A DNA stretch of 5,041 nt from Chitinophagaceae bacterium (lineage in GTDB: Bacteria > Bacteroidota > Bacteroidia > Chitinophagales > Chitinophagaceae). Position 1 is the first letter of the stretch. Each line of letters opens with the position of its first letter. The notes below the pieces were generated by a model, which was given only the letters and a program-made list of their open reading frames with translations, did no database searches and was not told where the DNA came from. The stretch is from positions 1 to 5,041 of the forward strand of contig JAGOUF010000222.1 of the NCBI GenBank assembly GCA_018061385.1, read 5' to 3'. Below are positions 1 through 5,041 of the stretch, piece by piece. A program made the translations under genes and the position numbers.

Positions 1-41
1 ATATTAAGGTTAGTCAATAATCAATAGATTAATAGACGATA

Positions 42-81
42 GTAAAAGCCCACTTCAAAAGGAGTGGGTTTTTGCTTTTTT
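42..81 (+). terminator. Rho-independent terminator of an upstream plus-strand gene
   Basis: Bases 42-56 pair with 61-75 to form a 15-bp stem with three G-T wobbles and an AAAA loop (57-60). The GC-rich core is CCCACT/AGTGGG. The stem is followed directly by six T residues (76-81), the classic layout for the plus strand. No plus-strand gene in this window uses it, so it probably ends a gene to the left; in-frame stops at 18-20 (TAA) and 25-27 (TAG) could be that gene's end. Read on the minus strand the core is followed by only four T residues, so it may also act weakly as a backstop for the esterase gene that stops at 211. Confidence 0.85.
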
Positions 82-92
82 GAAAAGGTTAC

Positions 93-153
93 AACTGTCT
101 TGTCCAAATTTAAGTGACGAATAATCGTCAACTTATTTCAGGACAAGACAATT
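93..153. repeat. Long imperfect hairpin / inverted repeat of unknown nature
   Basis: TGTCTTGTCC (96-105) is exactly complementary to GGACAAGACA (141-150), and the pairing extends to 12 of 13 positions over 93-105/141-153. Inside it AAA (106-108) can pair with TTT (136-138), TAAGT (111-115) with ACTTA (131-135), and GACGA (116-120) with TCGTC (125-129), leaving a 4-base ATAA loop. Small bulges lie at 109-110, 130 and 139-140. Nearly the whole 61 nt therefore folds into one stem. It has no T-tract on either side, so it does not look like an ordinary terminator. The paired arms resemble terminal inverted repeats of a small mobile element brought together, and TTAC flanks it on both sides (89-92 and 152-155). 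The hairpin is seen directly; the mobile-element reading is inference. Confidence 0.75.
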
Positions 154-210
154 ACTAAACCCATTGAGAAATTTCAGAAAATGAAATAAAATAAATCAAG
201 CAAACAAGTT

Positions 211-3081
211 TTATTGAATCATTAATTTTTCGGTTTTTAAATCACCATTGGTTGTAATAATTTGAACGGTGTAAAGCCCTTTAGCAAATTGTTTAGTATT
301 AATTATTAACTTTTCGCTTGATACTTTGAACTGTTTAACTGTTCTTCCTAAGTAATCAATGATTAATAATTGTTTAGCATTGGCACATTCAATGGTTACA
401 ATACTTGTGGCTGGATTAGGATATATTGTAAGTTCAGCATTCAACCCTTTTAGTTCAATTTTTTTTACTACACTATAACTTACTTTTCCATCCTTATCTA
501 TTGCTTCCAATCTATAATACAAATACTTTGTGCCCAATTCCAAATTTCCAATTTCATCAATAAACGAATAACTATTTTCTATTTTATTTTTCGCATTAAC
601 ATTACCAATATTTATAAAATCTTTTCCATTAACACTGCGTTGAATATTAAAATGAGAAACATTTATTTCATTGGCCGTTGTCCAAATATTTTCAATTTTT
701 TTGTCATTTTTAACCTTTAATTCATAACTCAGAATTTGTAGAGGAACTGTTTGAGAAACAGTACCTTTCATTTGTACATTTTTAAGCATTGCATATCTTC
801 CTGTACTGCTACTGCCACATGCATAATACAAACGAATAGTTAATGTTTCACCAACACCAATATTTACACCGTCTCCTGCATTTAGAGCTAGAGAATAAGA
901 AGCAGTTGGTCCACCAGTTTGATTACTTAATAAAACAGGTGTGAGAAAACCACCGTTTGCTGTACCAGCAAGCGTTAATCCTGTTCTATCAATTCCTCCA
1001 GTAACATCAGAAGAGTCATTTACAAAATTTGATCTTGAGTATACAGCTGCTAACTTTATTCCAGAAGATGTATTGTAAAATGCTGTTGTTAAAATAATTG
1101 AATCTATTCTTGCCATATATCCAGTTGATGGGGTAACAGTAAATTGTTCATAGAATGTTCTATTTAAAATAGATCCAGGGCCACCACTTCCTGTACCCCA
1201 AGAACCATCACCATTTGTTGAAGCACCAAATGCTTGTCCAAATTGAGTAGAGTATGCAGGAATATTGGTTAGTTGTGTGCCATTACTTGAATACAATTTA
1301 TTGAAAGTTGGTATTGTAGCTGTTAACCCCATTGCTCTTACAGTAGCATTGTCGTTGTTATCAGTTGTTAAATCCCATTGTTGTAGTACACTAAAATTAA
1401 GTAATGGGGTGCTTTGGGTAACTCCACTTACTGTTATACTATCGGTGATAGTAGATGCTGAACAAGTAGTTGTAAGTAAAATATTACCAGTATAAGTATT
1501 GGCTGTTGCAGCATTTAATCTTACATAAACTATCGTATTTGCAACACTTCCAGCAACTTGTGTTAAAACAATTGGATTCACACTCCAATTCGTATTATCT
1601 AAACTTATCTCAAAATTTGTAGGTGCAGTAATGGTTACATTGTTTAAAAGATTAACCGCATTTACTACAAATGTTTGCGATGCACTTGGTGCAGTTGAGC
1701 CCTGCAAAAAGTTAATTAAATTTCTTGTGTTTGTAGTTGTTGTTGGTACAGATGATACCTCAATTGTATCTGTATAAGTAGTTGAATAACTAGTTTTTGA
1801 TGCTTTTACAAAATAAAAATAAGAGGTACAACTTGGTGGCACACCATCTACACCTACAAAATTTATGGCTGTATCATTTAAAGCAGTTGATGAACTTAAT
1901 AATTGATAAGATGTTTTGTTATCAATACTTCTATACAAATCATACGTTACACCAGTTACAGCCCAGCTAATGTTCCAGGTAAAATTAGTATTGCTACCAC
2001 TTTTTACCCCTTTAAAATTAGATATGGCAAGTTCTGGATTGGCATAACTACAAAAATCTGTTCTCACACTGCAAGGGTTCCAGCCATTAAACATATTTGG
2101 AATGTTGTAACCAACAGTATCGGCATTTGTGAATTGTTGGCTCCAACTAACACGGTTGCTAACATTTGCCAATGTTCCATTAATGTTTTTAGTTTTAAAT
2201 TCAGCATAGGTAATTACTGATGTGTTGGTTGTAGCATCCCAAATTGCCCAGCCCGCAGGATTAATACTATGACTCATTGCAGTATTAAAGAAAACAACTT
2301 TGGTGTTAGAAGTTACACTACTATTACTATTACCCCAAGGGCGACCTAAAACATATAATGTGCCACCCGTATTGGCAGGCATTACACAATCTCGAAACAG
2401 ATAGCCATACGTTTGCCCTGGTGGTGTATTGGCAGCGGTTATATAAGAATTTCCAATTCCTGTTCTTGTTTTTGCATAAATAACGCAACTATCGTAAATA
2501 GCAACTGCATTGCCATAAATAAAATCCACAATGCCATCTATATAACATTTGTAAAAATAATTACGAGCACCATTTGTGCCTTTGGTTAGCAGTGTATCTT
2601 GCATTCCAATAAACCTACAATTTTTAAAAGCAACTCTATCTGCATTCACAAAAACTGCCAATGCTTGCGAGGCTGACCCTATTGCATAAGCACTATCAAA
2701 ATTGTAAGTATTGATAAAAGAAACATTTAAAGCAACAAAATCAGTTGCATTTATAACTATTGTTGCACTATTTTGACCACTTGTGCCACCACCTGGTAAT
2801 GGCCTTGAAGCATAATCATTGAAGTAAATAATTACATCGGCAACACTTTCTCCAATTAGTTGAATATTGGGTTTGGTACTTGGAACAATAACTTTTTCGT
2901 TATACTTGCCATTTTTAATATATATAACCCAAGGCGTTGCACTGCTACTTGGTGAAGCATCGATTGCTGCTTGAAGCGTAGTAAAATCTCCACTACCATC
3001 CCTTGCTACTGTTTTATTATATTGTGCATCTGCACTAAAGCATAAAAAGTAAATAATGGCAAGCAGAAAAAATTTTTTCAT
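211..3081 (-). CDS. Secreted multidomain pectin methylesterase (CE8) with T9SS type A sorting domain
   Basis: Predicted pectinesterase (EC 3.1.1.11), which removes methyl esters from homogalacturonan, acting outside the cell or on its surface. A signal peptide spans residues 1-19, with cleavage likely after ADA. The CE8 beta-helix domain (about 22-318) carries the family motifs: GKYNE (58-62), QAL with Q139, QDT with Q161 and catalytic D162, VDF with catalytic D186, and LGRPW with R247 and W249. All expected active-site residues are present. Next come an FnIII-like domain (about 345-443), an Ig-like module of the kind common in Bacteroidota surface proteins (about 451-555), an unassigned beta-rich module (about 560-778), and a second FnIII-like domain (about 779-876). 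The T9SS type A signal starts at about 881 with the IYPNP motif and ends in GLYTVQI and EKLMIQ. ATG at 3081 is chosen because MKKFFLL opens the signal peptide directly. It is transcribed alone, divergent from the lipoprotein gene. Exact substrate is unproven. Confidence 0.93.
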   Translation of the reverse strand: MKKFFLLAIIYFLCFSADAQYNKTVARDGSGDFTTLQAAIDASPSSSATPWVIYIKNGKYNEKVIVPSTKPNIQLIGESVADVIIYFNDYASRPLPGGGTSGQNSATIVINATDFVALNVSFINTYNFDSAYAIGSASQALAVFVNADRVAFKNCRFIGMQDTLLTKGTNGARNYFYKCYIDGIVDFIYGNAVAIYDSCVIYAKTRTGIGNSYITAANTPPGQTYGYLFRDCVMPANTGGTLYVLGRPWGNSNSSVTSNTKVVFFNTAMSHSINPAGWAIWDATTNTSVITYAEFKTKNINGTLANVSNRVSWSQQFTNADTVGYNIPNMFNGWNPCSVRTDFCSYANPELAISNFKGVKSGSNTNFTWNISWAVTGVTYDLYRSIDNKTSYQLLSSSTALNDTAINFVGVDGVPPSCTSYFYFVKASKTSYSTTYTDTIEVSSVPTTTTNTRNLINFLQGSTAPSASQTFVVNAVNLLNNVTITAPTNFEISLDNTNWSVNPIVLTQVAGSVANTIVYVRLNAATANTYTGNILLTTTCSASTITDSITVSGVTQSTPLLNFSVLQQWDLTTDNNDNATVRAMGLTATIPTFNKLYSSNGTQLTNIPAYSTQFGQAFGASTNGDGSWGTGSGGPGSILNRTFYEQFTVTPSTGYMARIDSIILTTAFYNTSSGIKLAAVYSRSNFVNDSSDVTGGIDRTGLTLAGTANGGFLTPVLLSNQTGGPTASYSLALNAGDGVNIGVGETLTIRLYYACGSSSTGRYAMLKNVQMKGTVSQTVPLQILSYELKVKNDKKIENIWTTANEINVSHFNIQRSVNGKDFINIGNVNAKNKIENSYSFIDEIGNLELGTKYLYYRLEAIDKDGKVSYSVVKKIELKGLNAELTIYPNPATSIVTIECANAKQLLIIDYLGRTVKQFKVSSEKLIINTKQFAKGLYTVQIITTNGDLKTEKLMIQ

Positions 3082-3101
3082 AACAAACTATGTTTTAGCA
3101 T

Positions 3102-3132
3102 TGAAGGTAAAAGAAATTTGCTCTTGTACAAA
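3102..3132 (-). promoter_or_regulatory. Candidate Bacteroidota-type promoter of the pectinesterase gene
   Basis: On the minus strand a TTTG (-33 type, plus positions 3129-3132) is separated by exactly 19 bases from TACCTTCA (3102-3109). The second element fits the Bacteroidota -7 consensus TAnnTTTG at four of six fixed positions. The spacing is canonical for this phylum. Transcription would start about 15 bases before the ATG at 3081, giving a short leader with no evident Shine-Dalgarno sequence. A better -7 match, TAAATTTA, lies further upstream at about 3167-3174 but has no TTTG at the right distance. The assignment is inference from motif and spacing only. Confidence 0.4.
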
Positions 3133-3257
3133 GTAGAATTCCATCATTCCACGCCGACTGAAGCTAAATTTATAAATAAAAGCTATCAGCCTTTGTTATA
3201 TGAGTTTATTGAAGTTTTCCTGAATACTATTTAAATCTAAGTTTCAATAGTAATTGA

Positions 3258-3303
3258 TTTCGACAAGTTTTAAATGCTGCTTTAGCAGTGCTCAACCTAA
3301 TAA
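3258..3303. repeat. Possible split copy of a Bacteroidota dispersed repeat
   Basis: TTTCGACAAG (3258-3267) and CTCAACCTAATAA (3291-3303) look like the two halves of a short intergenic repeat that I recall as widespread in Bacteroidota genomes, roughly TTTCGACAAG followed directly by CTCAACCTGACA. Here 23 bases separate the halves, and they include a small hairpin, CTGC (3277-3280) with GCAG (3285-3288) around a TTTA loop. The sequence halves are seen; their identity as a known repeat rests on memory and is uncertain. Confidence 0.3.
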
Positions 3304-3365
3304 CCATTCTATTGTTTAAAGACATATTATGCTGAAAACAAGGCAAGTTTGAACTACTTTATAAT

Positions 3366-3373
3366 TAACTTTA
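3366..3373 (+). promoter_or_regulatory. Candidate -7 promoter element of the lipoprotein gene
   Basis: TAACTTTA matches the Bacteroidota -7 consensus TAnnTTTG except at the last base, and it ends five bases before the ATG at 3379. A -7 element placed this close implies a very short or absent leader, a layout I recall as common in Chitinophagia and Flavobacteriia. The nearest TTTG (3348-3351) is only 14 bases away instead of about 19-21, so the -33 element is weak or missing. It also argues that the coding start is 3379, not the in-frame TTG at 3349, which would lie upstream of the promoter. Confidence 0.4.
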
Positions 3374-3378
3374 GCAGT

Positions 3379-4188
3379 ATGAAAAAGTGGTTGTATTATT
3401 TTCTGTTAATTATAGTTCAAGCATGTTCGGTTAATAAAGCAATCATTCAAATAAACAATCCTTCACAAACATTTACAGGAACTTCGTTTTATGATACTGT
3501 TGCTAAACTCAATTGGCAAGAAAGAGAATCGATGGCTGTTGATGCAATTTTAAAAGGGAATATGCCCAAATTTCTATTTCATTTTGTGCCAGTATATTCT
3601 AATTATACAGATTCTTTAGGCAAAAAATATGAGGCAATATTTTACGTTTCATCAGATTATCTAAGCATTGGAACAAATACAAATTGGGCTCGTATTCCTT
3701 TAACACCAATGGCTGCACAAAAAATTGCTGATAGTTTTCACTGCTTTTTACCCACCATTAAAATGGTTGATTTAATTTATGAACAAGCAAAAGTAAAATT
3801 AGCACCTCAACCAATGTTGAACAATAGAGATAGCAGCAATACAATGTTTCAACATCATGTAATCATAGAAGAACAACGGAAAAAAGAGAAAGGATTAATT
3901 GCAGGAATTAAAAAAGATGTTGTGTTAAGCAACAAAATATTCAATTATCCAAAGCAAAATAAAGTGGCTATTTATGGTTGGCATCAAATAAATGGGAAGC
4001 CAATTCAACCAGAATATTCAGGACATGTGAATTGGTATGTAGACTATAGTCATGGCATTAGATTAATAGCTAGAAGCATAATCATAAACCATAAAAAAAT
4101 GGATTATATAGAGGTATTGCAACATCCAGTTTTTAAACATTTACTCAGCAACGAAAACAGCTTAACCTTTTACAAATACAATTACTAG
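3379..4188 (+). CDS. Putative lipoprotein of an uncharacterised family
   Basis: A 269-residue protein I cannot assign to a named family. Residues 1-15 are a lysine-led hydrophobic signal ending in a lipobox-like IVQA before Cys16, so it is probably a lipoprotein. The residues after the cysteine (SVNKA) lack the acidic surface-export signal known in some Bacteroidota, suggesting a periplasm-facing location. No other membrane segment is visible. The body has a segment around WARIPLTPMAAQKIADSF (103-120), then LPT (124-126) and a basic stretch near EEQRKKEKG (164-172). A distinctive C-terminal block follows, with KKDVVLSNK (178-186), YGWH (199-202), GKPIQP (206-211) and YSHGIRL (223-229). The clustered His and Asp residues (D180, H202, H216, D222, H225) could suggest a hydrolase or metal site, which is speculation. 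ATG 3379 is preferred over the TTG at 3349 because it places the signal peptide at the N terminus. It converges on the Plug gene with a 5-bp gap. Confidence 0.85.
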   Translation: MKKWLYYFLLIIVQACSVNKAIIQINNPSQTFTGTSFYDTVAKLNWQERESMAVDAILKGNMPKFLFHFVPVYSNYTDSLGKKYEAIFYVSSDYLSIGTNTNWARIPLTPMAAQKIADSFHCFLPTIKMVDLIYEQAKVKLAPQPMLNNRDSSNTMFQHHVIIEEQRKKEKGLIAGIKKDVVLSNKIFNYPKQNKVAIYGWHQINGKPIQPEYSGHVNWYVDYSHGIRLIARSIIINHKKMDYIEVLQHPVFKHLLSNENSLTFYKYNY

Positions 4189-4193
4189 CAACA

Positions 4194-5041
4194 CTAAAAT
4201 CCTCCCCTACCCATTCTAGAATTAATGGTTGTAATTCCTACCAACTCATCGTGTCTTCCACTTAAAGAACGAAAGTAAACAAACACGGTATAGTCGTTTT
4301 CTGTTTCCCAAAAATTGCCATCGGTTAAACCAACATCGGGTTTTGCTTTTTTATCTTTACTATCTTTTGACAAGTAAGTATAAGAATAATAGCCTTGCTT
4401 TAAAAACATAGTTGTTTCAAATACTCCATCGGCATCATTGTATTCTAGCTTGTTGGTTTCATTCATTCCATTGGTAAATGCACCAATTAGATATACATCT
4501 TTTCCAACAAATTCTTGTGCATTATTGGGCAAAAAACCAAAGTGTACATTGGCATAATCACCTTGCCAAAATGGATTGATATTTTCTGTACTATTTATTG
4601 TATACCAACCATTCATATCTCTAAAATAAGTGTATCTCAATTGGCTTCTTGCAGCATCTGGTTTTACAAAAACTTCATTCGGTTGTTTCGTTTTATCAAT
4701 TTTATCAATTCGTTCACTCTCATAACGAAAACTTCTTAAATCAACCCAACGATATTCTTTTCCTGCAGGAAATAAACAATCTTGTTCTCCATTGTATTCA
4801 AGAATGTTTCCTCTAATAAATGCTGGCATTATATTTCTAACCACATTGTCGTAACGGTTGTTTTGCATTACAACCAATTTTACTTGTTGTTGAGGATTGA
4901 TGGGATTTAGTTGTGTTGCATTAACACTAATTTGTACACGTTGGTGTGTTCTAAATTTAGAATTATCAAATGGCTGTAATACTTGTGCAGCAATATTTGC
5001 TTTACTTTCTACAACATACATTTTTTTTGTAAAAGCCAATT
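4194..5041 (-). CDS. Type IX secretion system Plug protein (DUF5103), N terminus outside window
   Basis: In Bacteroidota the Plug protein closes the periplasmic side of the giant SprA outer-membrane translocon when no PorV-bound cargo occupies it. The visible 281 residues match my memory of the DUF5103 family: THQ (31-33), MQNNRYDN (58-65), FPAGKEYRWVD (90-100), LRSFRYESER (101-110), DYANVHFGF (161-169), GNFWETENDYTVFVYFR (241-257) and GRHDELVGI (261-269). The part from about 180, with VYLIGAFTN followed by LKQGYYSYTYL, resembles an E-set or glycogen-binding-like beta-sandwich. The reading frame is open to the window edge. The in-frame TTG at 5039 is not a real start, because the family normally has over 100 more N-terminal residues, including its signal peptide. 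It ends in an unusual Gly/Arg-rich tail, RMGRGGF. Promoter and operon partners are out of view. Confidence 0.85.
   Translation of the reverse strand, partial: LAFTKKMYVVESKANIAAQVLQPFDNSKFRTHQRVQISVNATQLNPINPQQQVKLVVMQNNRYDNVVRNIMPAFIRGNILEYNGEQDCLFPAGKEYRWVDLRSFRYESERIDKIDKTKQPNEVFVKPDAARSQLRYTYFRDMNGWYTINSTENINPFWQGDYANVHFGFLPNNAQEFVGKDVYLIGAFTNGMNETNKLEYNDADGVFETTMFLKQGYYSYTYLSKDSKDKKAKPDVGLTDGNFWETENDYTVFVYFRSLSGRHDELVGITTINSRMGRGGF

Larger units (their letters stand above)
3082..3378. other. Intergenic region between divergent genes
   Basis: This 297-bp AT-rich stretch separates the start codons of the pectinesterase (minus) and lipoprotein (plus) genes. I see no convincing coding sequence, tRNA, riboswitch or terminator in it. 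It contains candidate promoter elements at each end, a 10-bp AT palindrome ATTTATAAAT (3168-3177), a partial direct repeat in which ATTCCATC (3138-3145) is followed by ATTCC (3146-3150), and a possible interrupted dispersed repeat (3258-3303). Any shared regulation of the two genes would have to act here, but no operator-like dyad is clear. Confidence 0.7.

Noticed and set aside
1..27. End of a plus-strand gene entering from the left
   Set aside because: Stops exist in all three frames (5-7, 18-20, 25-27), and at most eight codons are visible, so the true frame cannot be chosen; only the terminator at 42-81 argues for it.
172..187. ATTTCA/TGAAAT hairpin just downstream of the esterase stop, considered as its terminator
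   Set aside because: The stem is six AT-rich base pairs without a following T-run on the minus strand, too weak to call.
463..470. Runs of eight A (minus strand) in the esterase at about 463-470 and in the Plug gene at 5021-5028 as possible frameshift sites
   Set aside because: Both reading frames continue normally through the runs with the expected domain sequence, so there is no sign of programmed or accidental frameshifting.
1265..1495. Plus-strand open frame of 76 codons
   Set aside because: It lies wholly inside the pectinesterase on the opposite strand, has no recognisable motif or start signal, and the esterase domain reading is continuous through it.
1903..2220. Plus-strand open frame of 105 codons
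   Set aside because: Antisense to the CE8 and first FnIII-like region. Its composition is that of a shadow frame and it resembles no protein I know.
3360..3365. Perfect TATAAT upstream of the lipoprotein gene
   Set aside because: The Bacteroidota housekeeping sigma factor uses TAnnTTTG rather than TATAAT, and the match is easily accidental in this AT-rich stretch.
3349..3378. Upstream TTG start for the lipoprotein gene
   Set aside because: It would add ten residues ahead of a complete signal peptide beginning MKKW, and the candidate -7 element lies inside the added stretch.
4515..4739. Plus-strand open frame of 74 codons
   Set aside because: Antisense to the well-supported Plug coding sequence, with no independent signal.
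5037..5039. TTG start for the Plug gene at the window edge
   Set aside because: The frame stays open to the last base, and the visible part begins in the middle of the DUF5103 family, so the gene is truncated by the window.

Overview
This low-GC window looks like chromosomal DNA of a Bacteroidota bacterium, most likely from the Chitinophagia/Flavobacteriia side of the phylum. The evidence is a protein ending in a type A sorting domain of the type IX secretion system (T9SS), a DUF5103-type T9SS Plug protein, AT-rich intergenic DNA, starts without a clear Shine-Dalgarno sequence, and TAnnTTTG-like promoter elements. No RNA gene, CRISPR array, transposase or phage gene is visible.

Layout. Positions 1-210 hold a strong plus-strand terminator (42-81) for a gene lying left of the window, then a long imperfect hairpin (93-153) that no gene here explains. 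Positions 211-3081 (minus) encode a 956-residue multidomain secreted pectin methylesterase. It has a signal peptide, a complete CE8 catalytic domain, a fibronectin-III-like domain, a Bacteroidota Ig-like module, a large unassigned beta-rich module, a second FnIII-like domain and a T9SS type A C-terminal signal. Positions 3082-3378 are the intergenic region between this gene and a divergent one, with candidate promoters at each end and a possible split dispersed repeat in the middle. Positions 3379-4188 (plus) encode a 269-residue putative lipoprotein of an uncharacterised family. Positions 4194-5041 (minus) are the C-terminal part of a T9SS Plug protein, cut by the window edge; its stop lies only 5 bp from the lipoprotein stop in a tail-to-tail arrangement.

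How the genes relate. The pectin methylesterase is a predicted cargo of the T9SS, and the Plug protein is a component that seals the SprA translocon of that system, so the link is biochemical. The orientations (minus, plus, minus) rule out a shared operon. No SusC/SusD pair, pectate lyase or glycoside hydrolase is visible, so nothing here shows a pectin-utilisation locus. The least explained items are the lipoprotein family with its conserved-looking His/Asp-rich C-terminal segment, the unassigned module in the esterase (residues about 560-778), and the 61-nt hairpin at 93-153.
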